From assembly GCA_013407085.1 (NCBI GenBank), contig JACCGJ010012620.1:1-64000 (forward strand): DNA of 64,000 nt. The letters are read 5' to 3'. The notes below the pieces were generated by a model. It did not search any database. It was not told where the DNA came from and saw only the letters and a program-made list of their open reading frames with translations. The stretch's first letter is position 1, and the number at the start of each line of letters is the position of its first letter. Of the stretch, positions 23,290 to 33,894 are shown in pieces. The position numbers were made by a program, and so were the translations under genes. The DNA is from Atriophallophorus winterbourni (lineage: Eukaryota; Platyhelminthes; Trematoda; Plagiorchiida; Microphallidae).

Positions 23290-23756
23290 GGACAGCAGTG
23301 GGAGCGAACGGATTTGGACTTTAAATCAGGTAAATTACTTGTACCATTACGTTAATCAACGTTTATTCAGAGAAGCTCACTGTGGCGCTTGCTGAAAAAC
23401 ATTCTTTTGATCATAACTTCACAACCGTTTTCAAAAACGTGCCAAAGAAAAACTGTGTAGTGTTATTGGGTGATTTCAATGCCAGAGTTGGTGCAGATTA
23501 CAAGTCTTGGCAAAACTGTTTCGGAAGGTTCGGTGTAGGTAAAACCAATGAAAACGGACAACGCCTTTTAGAATTGTGCACACAGTTCAACCTTTGTGTC
23601 AGTAACACTTTCTTTCAAACAAAACCACAGCATAAAGTTTCTTGGAAACATCCTCGCTCTAAGCATTGGCATCAGCTTGATCTTATTCTTGTTAAGCAAA
23701 CTAATATAGGAAGCGTGCTCCTCACATGGTCTACAAAGGTGCTAATTGTCTACTAG
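23290..23756 (+). mobile_element. RTE-like LINE endonuclease fragment
   Basis: The open stretch 23382-23756 has the APE-type endonuclease blocks NCVVLLGDFNARVGADY, NENGQRLLELCTQFNLCVSN and SWKHPRSKHWHQLDLILVK. The final HQLD-type block holds a catalytic Asp. The same region, with the same upstream sequence (AGCAGYGGGAGYGAACGGATTTG), recurs at 34995-35390. The fragment is truncated on both sides and cannot function. Confidence 0.75.
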
Positions 23757-24505
23757 GCGTGTTACGGTCGATATTTGGATTTTATCCATGTGTTCGTTTC
23801 CCCGAATTATGGAAATATAAACCCGGTTGAAAACTAAGGAATTTTATGCAAGATGAAGCTATTAGCTTAACAAATACCACAAGATGAAGCATATAGAGTG
23901 TAAACATAAAACCTCCGAGAGTTAATAGGGACAGTCGTATTGCACAAGGTTTTTCGAAGTGAAAGCTAACACCGATTCTGAGCGTATAATTTCTGTGGGC
24001 AAGGCGTTCCAACTTAAACAAATTCTAACCAAGTCTTCAGAAAGATATTTCACTTTTGACCGTATATATCAAAGTGCGTTTAAACCAGCCGAGAGTTCTG
24101 AAAAGATAACTCCCGTTGAGCGCCTCCACAAAGACGAAAACGAGGCGATCTTATATTTGCATGTATAGTTCAACATATCATTTTCAACCCTCTTGCTAAC
24201 TTATTCCAAATTCGAACTACCAGCAACATTGGATATGTCACACTCCAAACGCTACGCCGCAGCTTTATTTATTCAGTGCGTTTTGTTTTGGATTGCTTAT
24301 CTGCCGAATGAGTAAACTCTACAAGTTTAGCTTTGATTAAAAAAGAACTAGCCAAGATATTGTCAATTATTGACAGATAATAGCTTTGTCTTATACTAGT
24401 CATGAGAATGAATTCATATAATTTATACTTTATTTGTGTACCTGTTTAGCGACCATTTAGTTGCTGTAAGCTAAATGGCTTTCGACTATTAACGCTGAAT
24501 CTTAA
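23757..24505. other. unannotated stretch
   Basis: About 750 bp with no element I can name. A 69-codon plus-strand frame (23959-24168) has no recognisable domain and is probably chance. Confidence 0.3.
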
Positions 24506-24509
24506 ATTA

Positions 24510-24790
24510 CTCCGAAAGTCCATTTTAGAACAGATCTAGTGCCTTTCCCATCTCGATATTTGTGCTGCTCGTGAGTTAATTACTGATCGATTTGTCTGAT
24601 GAAACATGCATGCGAATATTCAAACATGGACAAAATCCTATATCCAGGGCCAGCGAAGCAATGTGCAACGCCATACTAGCAGTTCTCTAGGATTTCCCCC
24701 TTCTCTGATTGAATGTTTCCAGTACGTGCATCTAGAAATCATCGGTCCTTTGTTTCTTTATGATGGTTTTGTTAGGAGGCACTCCTCCTA
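24510..24790 (+). mobile_element. Ty3/Gypsy integrase fragment
   Basis: Plus-strand codons read like the end of the zinc-binding domain and the start of the catalytic core of a Gypsy integrase: WTKSYIQGQRSNVQRHTSS, then CFQYVHLEIIGPL. In intact integrases the matching block is C-x2-C followed by H-x-D-I-V-GPLP. Here the second Cys and the Asp are changed (HLEIIGPL), so it is inactive. No LTRs are visible nearby. Confidence 0.55.
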
Positions 24791-25395
24791 ACTAATAAGA
24801 CAGTACGAATCGTGGATTGGCTGGAACTTGGACACTACTCTTAATAAGTGAAATCATCCGATTCACTAAGCAGTTTGGACTTTAAACGTTTGCAACCATT
24901 ATCGATTAGAACATTTAAGAAATTATCGATCCGTGGTATAAAAGCAGTGCTCACTCTCCTACAATCGATCTCCGTAATTCGGGTGCAAATTAGTCGATAT
25001 TTTAATAGGTTTTTAGCGTTTTCTACATTGGACACTGATTTTGGTGATCGACTTTGTTGAGAATCTTCTCTAAAGAAACCGGAAACCCAACAGGTATTAC
25101 CAACATGTTAACTTGAGCAGACATGTTCAGCTTCTGGCATATCGACACTTCTTGTGACGATATCACAGCGGAGCCATTAGCGAATACTCTACGGCAAAAG
25201 TATATAAGCATCCACTATTACACGGGATCATGGCTTAAATCAACATTTTTCTGTGAGTTGAAGAATCATGTGGATATGAGTCCGATTAAAATACCGACAT
25301 CACACATTTTGAACGGTTTTAAAGTCACATGAAATATGCAATCACGGGCATGAAACTGCTATTAATACACTATCCGGCTGCCTGGTGGATTAGCG
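24791..25395. other. possible Penelope-like debris
   Basis: Overlapping open stretches on both strands (24848-25060, 25123-25332, 25035-24841, 25211-25023) show no firm domain. Just to the right is a motif typical of Penelope-like element termini (25402-25437), so this may be decayed Penelope sequence. Confidence 0.25.
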
Positions 25396-25401
25396 ACATA
25401 C

Positions 25402-25437
25402 CCTGACGTTTCAACCGATAGAACAATCCTCATCACG
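25402..25437 (-). ncRNA. hammerhead-like motif of Penelope type (degenerate)
   Basis: On the minus strand: GTGATGA, a short hairpin (GAT…ATC), then GAAACGTC. This is close to the hammerhead core CUGANGA-stem-GAAA with the palindromic ACGT found in Penelope-like retroelements. The first core base is G instead of C, so self-cleavage is doubtful. Confidence 0.35.
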
Positions 25438-25440
25438 TGA

Positions 25441-26625
25441 ATTCTTCACAATTTTCCATAAGTCAATTACGCGATAATGCCACCCCTCTATACACCCTTG
25501 ACATTTATCATTCGAGTAATTTGATTTCTTGTATTTTTCGCTTAAGTTCGAACTGACCAAACGCGCCAATTCTTATATTTTCGGTCATTGGTGACGTCTC
25601 ATTTTCATTGTACAATGCGCAAAATACTGTCATTTAACGACACGTTTATCAAGATACGGTCAGTGTAGGCCGCTTGAAGCCAGCCATCAACTTTTGCAAG
25701 TTCACACACGAATTGAGAAAGATGATGTTAACTAAGTTATACGTGTATGCCACTGTTGCATATGGTTCGTTCAACGAACCACGATGTTCAAACACAGAAT
25801 CACATAGTGATTCGTAGTCAAGCACTCAAGGCGCTTATGGACGACCAAAGTAATGTGTTGCTCACATACCCCGCAGTTACACATCACTACCGGTTTCTGT
25901 TTACCACTTTACCAGTTTCAAGGCTCACTGAACCTAATCTTACTGTCTCCACCTGATGACGGCAAACAGCCAGAAACTAGTAGTGGTGTAAGTGCGGCGT
26001 GCGTGAGGAACACATTACACTTTGTTGATGTTAACTATTTCTCATCCAGGTCACTAACCCCAGTGAGCGATCAGTCAACGCAATCAGTCAACCGTGTGAA
26101 ACTTGTCTCCCTTGTTCCGTCTCACCGCCACGGGAAAATGTGGTATGACAACCTCGTAATCCACGCAGCTTATTTTTCTTCTTCTCGGGCTTTTTAATTT
26201 GTTCTAACGCTCTGCGTGTGGCAAACGATACAACACACTGAGTGAGATATTGCGACAAATTCGGGACAAGACAGTATGCATGATCTGCAATGTGCGGAGA
26301 AAAAATAAGAACACGGAACAGTCCATAAAATCAACGTATAATTACGCATTGTATGTGCCCCACGAAAGTGCACTGAAACCTGGCAATAAGCAACATTGAA
26401 TTTCGGAAAAAATAAAGAATGATAGGTGTAAAGATAACGTCTACAACTCAAACGATATTGTTGCAACGGCTACGGAACAAGACGTATGTGCTCAGTATAA
26501 TTCAAACCAAGTAGACGTGAGACAGAGAGAGAGAGAAAGAAAGGCCGACAGACCGATAAGCGACAATCGGACGATGTGAATGAACGTGGTAAAAAACAAA
26601 ACGATTGGCAATAAAAGTTTAGCCG
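25441..26625. other. unannotated stretch with a repeat pair and a GA microsatellite
   Basis: 25741-25835 is an inverted copy of 63905-63990, sharing TATGCCACTGTT, AACCACGATGTTCAAA and CAGAATCACA. A GA-rich microsatellite lies at 26517-26540. No coding feature is supported. Confidence 0.4.
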
Positions 26626-26628
26626 CGT

Positions 26629-26742
26629 CTATTCATTGGCTGGAACTGTAGTGGAAGTGGGACTGGGGTGAGCGGAGTTCGATGACACGACCGAGTGAAC
26701 GGAGTCAGATTCGATCGGCGCTTCCGATTGGCTTGAAGAGAC
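26629..26742 (-). CDS. RBM26: RBM26/27-like terminal coding exon
   Basis: The acceptor is TTATTTATTACAG at 26743-26755. The exon opens in phase 0 (VSSSQSEAPIESDS), is rich in Ser, Pro and Thr, and ends at TAG 26631-26629. The 37-residue tail has no fold of its own. Known RBM26/27 proteins also end in a disordered tail, though an acidic one, so composition differs. The assignment to this gene rests on phase and position. I see no clear AATAAA close downstream on this strand. Confidence 0.6.
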   Translation of the reverse strand, partial: VSSSQSEAPIESDSVHSVVSSNSAHPSPTSTTVPANE

Positions 26743-27340
26743 CTGTAATAAATAAGGTGTGCGGTGAACAACAGTCTCTCGAACATATCCACGTTGTCAT
26801 ATTGCCAACAGTTTTGCAGACGTTTCATGTGAATCCAATAAAAATTTAATCGCAATAATACACGGAAGAATCCAGGCCAATAAAAGTGCCAGCCATTCGG
26901 TTGCGCTTAGTGACGCCGCTGGGACGTTTAGAACGAGAAAAATGCCGCGTGAATGCACTCGAGAGTGATAAACGGTGGCAACCCTTTCAAAGTCGAAATC
27001 GCTCACATGCATAGGTAGTAAGCTACCGACATTGAGTAGATTTTTCATCGAGGAATACTCAATCAGCATCACAATTTATGAACCCACGATAATTGCATCG
27101 TTACAAAATGAATCCATTCCGCTAGATGTAGAACGAAGAAAAATTATATCTGGGAGGGGTGATTGAAGGCAAACGGGTTTTTGATCGATACAACATGCAA
27201 CGATAGGTACCGCTTCCGAATTACATCAGGCCTTCGACAACCAAAACACATGGGTTGCTATACAACAAAAATTGTGAATATTCTGTGCACATCATTATGT
27301 TTACAATGCTTAGGTAGGCAAATGTAAATCAGAATGGTCT
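26743..27340. other. intronic stretch of the RBM26/27-like gene
   Basis: No repeat or RNA gene recognised. Open stretches on both strands (27072-26797 minus, 26975-27166 plus) lack convincing splice context or domains. Confidence 0.35.
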
Positions 27341-27344
27341 GCTG

Positions 27345-27600
27345 TACATACCTGACAGGAAATTACCCGTACACGGATGTGCAATCGTGAAGTACTTCGT
27401 GCTGTGCGGCTAAAACCGTGCGAAATTGATTGGCCAACGGTAGTGAGCTGCATGCTGAAACACGATGCAGTCTCACAACCATTTATATTTCCCCCTCATA
27501 TTTGCTCAGGCCTGGGCAACCTGATAGTATCTTAGCCCACGTGCAGTCTCTGACTGTGCGGCACTTTGCCTGGATCAGGCTTGTGCTTCCATACCATACC
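27345..27600 (-). repeat. interspersed repeat, module B, minus copy
   Basis: Matches the family defined by 39845-40080. Read on the minus strand it carries GCCTGATCCAGGCAAAGTGC, GTGCGGCACAGTCAGAGACT-like sequence, the CAGGTTGCCCAGGCCTGAGC segment and the CATGCAGCTCACTACCGTTG segment. Followed by a small CCATA microsatellite at about 27592-27606. Confidence 0.75.
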
Positions 27601-27930
27601 ATACCCGTACATTGACAGGGCTTAGTGGAGTGATTGTTCGGTAAATAAGAAAATCTCGTGTTTGGGAATTTCTCGACCGAGTTGGTTCCACAATGTATAC
27701 TTGTAGCCATCGGGTATATATGAACGTCAAACTTGGCATTCTAATCACGGGATTACACTGGATCATCCAGTTGTATCGCAAATCTATCAACGGAGAATGT
27801 GTTTAGAATCAGGGTCGGTTACTCGAGAGTTAAACAGCCCAAATGTTCCTTTGTCATTCCTTGAATTAATTTTCCTTAGCGGAGAATATTTAATCTATTC
27901 CGAATCCTGTTTGTACTGGCACTCTTAGTT

Positions 27931-27962
27931 TGATGACGCTTCAGTGTCAGAAGTGAAACGTT
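27931..27962 (+). ncRNA. hammerhead-like motif, Penelope type
   Basis: TGATGA followed by a hairpin (CTTC…GAAG) and GAAACGTT. The flanking sequence (TCTAACCGATT…TTTCTTT…GCATGCA-like) matches 46103-46185, so both derive from one repeat family. The residue before TGATGA is T where the core requires C. Confidence 0.4.
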
Positions 27963-28009
27963 ACCAAATATCTATTCTAACCGATTCATTCCAAACTTTC
28001 TTTTCATGC

Positions 28010-28723
28010 ATTCGAGATCTTTCTGTTTATTTGTCGTTCGTTGGGGAGAATCACAATCAGGTATCTGCATAATCTACCGTAATTTATGTTTGTTCTAGCC
28101 AACCCCGCATAATCGCACGATCTCATAAGGAAGCGAACATGTCTACTTGGTACACTGCATACACAAATCTCCCGTGTGGGTAACTGACTCTACAACAAAG
28201 ACCGCAATGTTAAACATTTCATGCCAATTCTTCACTGTTTCAAGCAACTGCGAACAAATTTCTCGGATGAATACATACAACTTTAAAATTCGTGAATAGA
28301 GCGAACAAATTCCTTTTCAGTGTTTCACATCAAGCATTACAATAGAAGAGTATGGAAATAGAAACGAATCTGATCTGACGCATAAGTTTGATTTAAAGAT
28401 TTTGATTGCAATTGCCTCAGCTATTCGCAAGGTGTTCTAGCTACATCTACGTTCCACGTTGCGAAGAACTGTGTAAACAACTCAGACACACTTCCATTTT
28501 CTTGCCCTTGCATTGTAGAGCTTGATGAGGAATACCAAAAGGAATTCCTTTCATTTATTCAATTGTTTTGTCGACCTGATCTCAGATTGTTTGTGCTTTG
28601 AAGATATTGCATTTCTTTGGTACCTGTACCGTGTCCATGAGGACAACGATGATGGCAATCATACAAACAAAAACAAACTTCTATGGATACGTGGAAACTT
28701 ACAACTGACGCTTGACTACTAAC
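28010..28723. other. intronic stretch
   Basis: Part of the intron between the RRM exon and the terminal exon of the RBM26/27-like gene. No feature recognised. Confidence 0.35.
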
Positions 28724-28915
28724 GATAGTCTTTTGCATCGAGTCAGCCAGCGGGGGAGACTCAAAACTCATGGTCAGTGAGTTGCCATGAAAGTGACTGA
28801 ATAGTTTGATTGCGGCCTCGGCGAAATCTCGGGTGCAAAACGTGATCTCCAAAACCGGTTTATCTGTCCCGGGTTCCGCGTGTTTGACCACACTTTGATG
28901 GTGAAGATAGTTGAT
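28724..28915 (-). CDS. RBM26: RBM26/27-like exon, second half of the RRM
   Basis: The acceptor is TTTTTCCTTCATTCTCAG and the donor GTTAGT (28723-28718). 192 bp, phase 0 at both ends. It encodes the RRM core from strand 2 onward: PVLEITFCTRDFAEAAIKLF, then HGNSLTMSFESPP. The pattern ITF-x-TR-x2-AEAA…F-x-G-x2-L matches what I recall of the RBM26/27 C-terminal RRM. Joined to the 30597-30418 exon it gives a complete RRM of about 77 residues. That is the family length and argues against a missing exon between them. RNP1 lacks its usual aromatic pair, as expected for this divergent RRM type. Confidence 0.72.
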
Positions 28916-29559
28916 CTGAGAATGAAGGAAAAAGTATTGCTAGGGATTGGGTGTGATGGCAAAGCGAACCGCGAAAACTTATCCAATTGAAACGACTGAG
29001 GTTAATGCTTATAGCGTGCATACAGTTAACCAAGTAGAATTAATGAATGTCGCCCCAAAAAATAATACAAAATGATTTCGGGTAATAAATTGCTCTGCGA
29101 ACTTGATTGTCTATGAACGGCAGCTAAGAACTCACCGGTCCCTTTGCTATTATCGATTTCTCCCATATATGCCTAGGATTTTATAGGCAGACAGTGCAGC
29201 CCTTGGCCCGATCAGAAGAGTGTCGCTCGATACACGAAACAGTCGAGTGAATAAGGATCGCACACAACTACCTAAACAAAAGCTTTACCGACCGACACAA
29301 GGCGTTTGTGCTCGGTGTGATGGAATTATTTTTACATATTCCGTCACATCGCCAGAGGATATGTGAAGCACTTCGTTGGTGTGGTGACATTAAAATCACG
29401 AGCAATTTTGTTGAGGAGCCTGCAGACGAGAAAAAGCACAAGCGAGCACGTTGACTTTCATTATTATGTATCGTGATCACTGTCGCAGTCAACGGGGTAA
29501 TTTGACTAAAATTACTTACTACACTACTCGTTAGTAGCGGAAGATATGATCTTACAATT
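28916..29559. other. intronic stretch
   Basis: Within the intron that splits the RRM. A minus-strand open stretch (29492-29268) has an acceptor-like CTTTTTCTCGTCTGCAG, but inserting it would break the RRM. I do not call it an exon. Confidence 0.4.
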
Positions 29560-29563
29560 TTAA

Positions 29564-30142
29564 CCCTTTCATGCCTGAATTATTTTCTAACCCGAAATAA
29601 AATATTTTTTCTTCGGAAACGAGTTGCCCAGGGGTGAAATAACACAAATAATATAAAAAGTTAGTGATATTCACATATTTGAAAAAATACCAAAATGTAA
29701 CCAATTTGTTACATCCGCCATAAGTCACCAGCGTACGATTTTGGTGACTTCTGCCGGATGTAACATAAAGGTTACATCTATCTAAACGCAACGCATTTCG
29801 AAGATTTTCTGATTTATTCAAATTTCTTTTACATAATGTCTTTGTAGGCATCACTAAGTTTATACTGGAACAAAATTTATAATAACTGAGACTTTCACAC
29901 GATTTTTATTCGGCTCACAAAACTGCGAATTGTGAGGATACGTTCGAAACCCGTACCATCACATACTTTCTCTTTCACTGTGGACAAGTCAATGATAATT
30001 GCGAACAAAGAAGAAAACCACCCTGCAGTTGACAAAATTCTGTATGCCGCCGTGCAAAAAAATTCGGAAAATTCAGTTAGAATTAGCTTAAAATGACTTG
30101 CGAAGTTCATGTAACCAAAAGGTTACATCCGTCCTGAAAGGG
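29564..30142. mobile_element. piggyBac-like MITE
   Basis: A 579-bp non-coding element with TTAA on both sides (29560-29563 and 30143-30146). Imperfect terminal inverted repeats begin CCCTTTCATG on the left and CCCTTTCAGG on the reverse right. TTAA targets and CCCTTT ends are hallmarks of piggyBac transposons. The interior has repeated RTTACATCCG motifs and a long imperfect hairpin at about 29706-29769. No transposase is encoded, so it is a non-autonomous derivative. It sits in an intron of the RBM26/27-like gene. Confidence 0.75.
29706..29769. repeat. strong inverted repeat inside the MITE
   Basis: GTTACATCCG pairs with CGGATGTAAC, and AAGTCACCA pairs with TGGTGACTT, leaving a loop of about 11 nt. 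Nearly the full 25-bp arm is paired. It could be internal duplicated ends of the element or a transposase-binding array. Confidence 0.7.
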
Positions 30143-30417
30143 TTAAAGGCAGATGAATAAGCCATTCTGGTTAAAATAATGAGAACCACCGCATATGCAG
30201 TTCATCATGATAAAGCCATATAAATTCAACCAGCTTATTGCAAGAGAAAGAGTATAACGCGTCTACCCACAATGATACGGGATCATCGTCGAACATTTCA
30301 AACGCGACGACAAATGATATGGATCGAAAGCAGACAGAATCTTTCAGAGATAAGAAGGTTGAAATATAGTGTCTGTCCGAGCGGAAAACTTATAGGTGTA
30401 CCGAGAAATCAACTCAC

Positions 30418-30597
30418 GTTTAAAGCACGCTGAAAACTGGTCACATCTGAATGCGGCAGTCCTGAAATGAATAGTGTACGCGGTCGTTTGTCTAGCTTCG
30501 TTTGCGCTCGCGAAGGATAGACGCCACTGGCATCCGAGGGATCGCCACCCGATGATTCCGTGAAGTCTGACGGACGAATCGTTTCCAACTGCACCAA
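30418..30597 (-). CDS. RBM26: RBM26/27-like exon, start of the RRM
   Basis: The acceptor is TTTGATTTTACTTTAG and the donor GTGAGT (30417-30412). 180 bp, phase 0 at both ends. It encodes an acidic/Ser-rich linker (RPSDFTESSGGDPSDASG), then RPRTLFISGLPHSD…FQRALN, which is strand 1 (RNP2: LFISGL) and helix 1 of an RRM. RPR-x-L-x-IS-x3-SD agrees with my recollection of the RBM26/27 C-terminal RRM. The other minus frame across here is a shadow. Confidence 0.75.
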
Positions 30598-30767
30598 CTA
30601 AAGTAAAATCAAACAAGGCAGATCGATTGTTAGATATTAGTGGTGGGTTGGCACTAACAACTGGACAGTAAATGCCGGATTATTCATCTGAAAACGTATG
30701 CTGATGCCGTAAAATGTGCATTACAACTTCGTGAATCACTGAGACATACTACACTTTATGTATGTGC

Positions 30768-30975
30768 GTATGAAAGCACAAGCCTGATCCAGGCAAAGTG
30801 CCGCACAGTCAGAGACTGCACGTAGGCTAAGATACTGTCAGGTTGCCCAGGTCTAGACAGATATAAGAAACGGCGGTGAGACTCCAGCGTGTTTCCGTAT
30901 GCAGCTCACTACCATTGGGGCAAATCAAATTCGCGCGGTGTTAGCTACGTAGCATAGGAGCAGTGTACATCCGTG
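30768..30975 (+). repeat. interspersed repeat, module B, plus copy
   Basis: Begins GTATGAAAGCACAAGCCTGA, identical over its first about 50 bp to the copy at 39845-40080. Carries the TCAGGTTGCCCAGG and CATGCAGCTCACTACC segments. Lies in an intron of the RBM26/27-like gene. Confidence 0.8.
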
Positions 30976-31094
30976 TATACTACACGTTAGGAAAAATAAA
31001 TTCATTATTTTCGTGACAGCGATTCACTCATATTGAAGCCAGCACCGTTACGCGCAGGGGGGGTAGACAAAAATATCTGAAAATAAAAACATAA

Positions 31095-31300
31095 AGCACG
31101 GATGTACATCTGTACTGTACAGGTAACACCGTGCTAAATTGACCTATCACTGGTACTGAGCTGCATGTGGAAACACACTGCAGTCTCACAGCCAGTGTCC
31201 CTTTGTTATTTATGTTTAGGCGTGGGAAACCTGACAGAACCTTAGCCCACGTGCAGTTCGTGATTATGTGGCAATTTGCCTACATCAGGTACATCATACA
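31095..31300 (-). repeat. interspersed repeat, module B, minus copy
   Basis: A diverged minus-strand copy of the same family. It carries reverse matches to GAGCTGCATG, TGCAGTCTCACAGCC and CTTAGCCCACGTGCAG. It faces the plus copy at 30768-30975, giving an inverted pair within one intron. Confidence 0.7.
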
Positions 31301-31425
31301 TAGATACATGTGCACGGCGAAAACATTAAAAAGGAATAGTGAAATTTAGACCAAAATTGGTTGGCAACTTTGAATTATGTAATAGTGAAACCTACATAAT
31401 TCATAGGCAATCATTCGGAACTTAC

Positions 31426-31530
31426 ACGGCGCTTGAGTTCCAAAACAAGTCGACAAAGTTCTGTGACCGGTTCTCCTTTACTTTTCACAACAGCCATGTC
31501 TTCCTCCACTTGCTTCAAGGCAGCTTGGAC
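31426..31530 (-). CDS. RBM26: RBM26/27-like exon, helical segment
   Basis: The acceptor is CATTATCAATTTAG and the donor GTAAGT (31425-31420). 105 bp, phase 0 at both ends, and the only open frame. It encodes an amphipathic helix containing KQVEEDM and KSKGEPVTELCRLVLELKRR. The GE-x-VTEL-x-R core resembles the segment that precedes the C-terminal RRM in RBM26/27. The strong donor and clean single-frame coding make this one of the best-supported exons here. Confidence 0.75.
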
Positions 31531-31749
31531 CTAAATTGATAATGAACAAGAGTTGAGAGACGCTTCAAATTAGACACGGGAAACAGTTTGAGAATTGGTT
31601 AAACACATCCAACGTGGCTATCAAACTGTATGATTATTTATTCAGCTACATACAGGTAACGAAAATCAGAGAATACAACCGTGATAAAACAGAAGCAACG
31701 TTTCAAATAAGACAAGATTAGACACAAAAATCGTTTTTGATATACTCAC

Positions 31750-31781
31750 ATGTCTCGAGCGATGGGGTGCAGTGTCGAAAC
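31750..31781 (-). CDS. RBM26: RBM26/27-like 32-nt microexon
   Basis: The acceptor is CGTGCTTCCCCCACAG and the donor GTGAGT (31749-31744). The exon is only 32 nt and encodes FDTAPHRSRH. It enters in phase 1 and leaves in phase 0. That exactly bridges the phase-1 donor of the 37616-37400 exon and the phase-0 start of the 31530-31426 exon. The agreement of splice sites and phase is the evidence; there is too little coding to identify it alone. Confidence 0.55.
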
Positions 31782-32039
31782 CTGTGGGGGAAGCACGTTT
31801 GACAACGGGCCTAACCCTAATTCCTGATCATGGCTACGTGCAAACGTGGTGTAAAATGAATGCTGACAACACTCGGAAGAAGGTGTAACGACTTAGCGAT
31901 CTACTCGTCGAATAAACCCGTATCGTACTAGTGAAGCCTGAGATGAACCCTAGCCAGGAGAGGAAGTGAAAAATTGGTAATGCTGTTGTGAAAACAAAAC
32001 CGTCAGGCTAGTCCGAAGTACCAGAAAACTTATAGTTGC

Positions 32040-32395
32040 TGCCATAGCAGCACTGGAGTCATCGTTATCATCACAGACACCATTACACTAGTAGCATTTA
32101 CCGGATGCTTAACTGCCATAAAACCGTGATAAAATAGAATTGTAAAAAGGGCGAGGAATGGCGAAATATAAACGGAATCTAACTGGGAGGACGTGTCGAC
32201 ACCTCGAATGGAACAGGTATTCAATCAATTTTCGTGAACGAGTGGAGTGACAGCAGCACGACAAGTTTCTTGCGGCTTTCCATACCAGGCATCAGAACAA
32301 GCTTTCTTCATCACTCCATTCGAGGACATACAAGGTTATGCAAACAACTCAAGAGGATGCTTACTGCAAGACAGACACTGACCACGGTTCGACTC
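32040..32395 (+). repeat. dispersed repeat, left part (interrupted by RTE)
   Basis: Related to 43520-43785 plus 44026-44110. Shared blocks are CAATTTTYGTGAA, CATAACAAGCTTTCYT-like, TCACTCCA and ACATACAAGRTTA. The right-hand continuation of this repeat (CTGAAGCGTAACTAG) resumes at about 33694, after the RTE fragment. Confidence 0.55.
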
Positions 32396-32396
32396 G

Positions 32397-33638
32397 GTGG
32401 ACAGAACTACTCTTTGGAACTGCTTGCTTAGGAGTGGCATCCACCCTAAGTATGTCGCCATCTTGAAGGAGCTCTATTCTCATTCTTCAGGGAGGGTCAG
32501 GGTCTACGGCAGCCTATCGCCGGCGTTCCCCACAACCAGTGGCGTGCGCCAGGGCTGTCAGCTGTCCCCATTCTTGTTCAACTTTGCGATCGAGGATGTC
32601 CTCCAGAATGCTCTCCGTAGCTTCACTGAGGGTGGGATTGAGCTACTTCCAGGTAACCGTGTCACTGACCTTGATTATGCCGATGACATTGCTTTGCTTG
32701 GTGATGATCCGGTGTTCCTACAGAATGCCCTGAACCAGCTAGCATTGGAGGCGTCTAGGTACGGTTTGCACTTAGCTCCAACTAAGTGTAAGGTTCTTCT
32801 TCAAGATTGGGAGGGGTTGCAGCCCACTCTGACGGTCGATGACCTCAATCTGGACTGTGTGGAACAGTTCACCTATCTTGGTAGCTGCATCACGGCGGGA
32901 GGAGGGCTGGAAAGTGAGATCGGCTCTCGAATTGCGAGAGCTCGCTTCGCGTTCACTAGTTTAGGTCATCTCTGGAAGCGGTCTGACGTGAGTTTGAGAC
33001 TCAAGGGGAGAGTTTACCTGGCCTCAGTAAGGTCGGTCTTGCTTTACGGGTGCGAGAGCTGGGCAGTACGCGCAGAGGAGCTCCGGCGCTTGGAGGTGTT
33101 TGAACATCGATGTTTACGGAGGCTTGCACGAGTGTGGTGGCAACACCGCACTAGCAACGTTGAAGTGAGGCACCGTGTTCTAGCTGTGGACAGCCTGATG
33201 CTACGAGACCTAATCGACCGCTCCCGTCTCCGCTGGCTAGGGTATGTCTTGAGAATGAAGCCTGAGCGCCTACCCTTCCGCGCGCTGCGTGTGTCAGTTG
33301 GCCCAGGCTGGCGGCGGTGTTCAGGTGGACAACCGCTGACCTGGAAGAAGGCCTTAAAACGCTTGACGTCGGATTTAGCTCGGGTCGGACGAACGCGGCT
33401 TCCTGGGTGGGGTCCAAGGGATAGTGAGTGTCTGTGGCTTGACACGCTGTCGACGATGGCTGAGAACCGGCAACAGTGGAGATAGTGCATTCTATTTTAT
33501 GTTCTTCCCTCAAATTTGTGAAAAATATCAAAAAATCGACATGTGGAACAATGGACAAAAAATCCCCCATATTGTACCTTTTTTCTTTCTTTTTCTCGTG
33601 CATTGCCGGGTGGCACTTTTCATTTTTAAATGATTGTG

Positions 33639-33683
<45 letters not shown>

Positions 33684-33686
33684 GAG
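32397..33686 (+). mobile_element. 5'-truncated RTE-like LINE with open RT C-terminal half
   Basis: The open stretch 32397-33485 (362 residues) starts within the RT at the DRTTLWNCLL block. It has the motif-B-like SGVRQGCQLSPFLF, the catalytic LDYADDIALL, and then YLGSCITAGG, LLYGCESWAV, RSRLRWLGYVLRM and a terminal ENRQQWR. It lacks the endonuclease and the first catalytic Asp of RT, so it cannot act alone. The 3' UTR ends in a (TA)n tract at 33641-33680. The dispersed repeat around it is uninterrupted at 43520-44130, giving an empty-site comparison. Confidence 0.85.
33641..33680. repeat. (TA)n microsatellite
   Basis: About 20 perfect TA units at the 3' end of the RTE fragment. Either its tail or an expansion of a TATAT already present at the target (the related copy has GAGACATATAT here). 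Confidence 0.9.
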
Positions 33687-33894
33687 ACATGTCCTGAAGC
33701 GTAACTAGTCACTGTTATAACTGATCGCCGGGACCCAGCTCGAAAGAAGCGCTGCGGCAACTTTGTAAAGGGATAGGGTCTTTAGCTGGAGTCAAGACGT
33801 ACCAAGTCATGCGAAGTGTCATATCCCGGCTATTAGGCACAAAAAATGGTTTTGCTTGGAATGAAGAAAGTACACGTGAGTTTTCGGTGACCGC

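Noticed and set aside
29268..29492. Extra exon of the RBM26/27-like gene in the intron splitting the RRM
   Set aside because: It has an acceptor-like tract, but adding it would interrupt an RRM that is already complete when the flanking phase-0 exons are joined directly.
33044..33690. Minus-strand frames opposite the RTE RT
   Set aside because: Shadows of the 32397-33485 coding frame, with no domain of their own. The start of one lies in the TA microsatellite.
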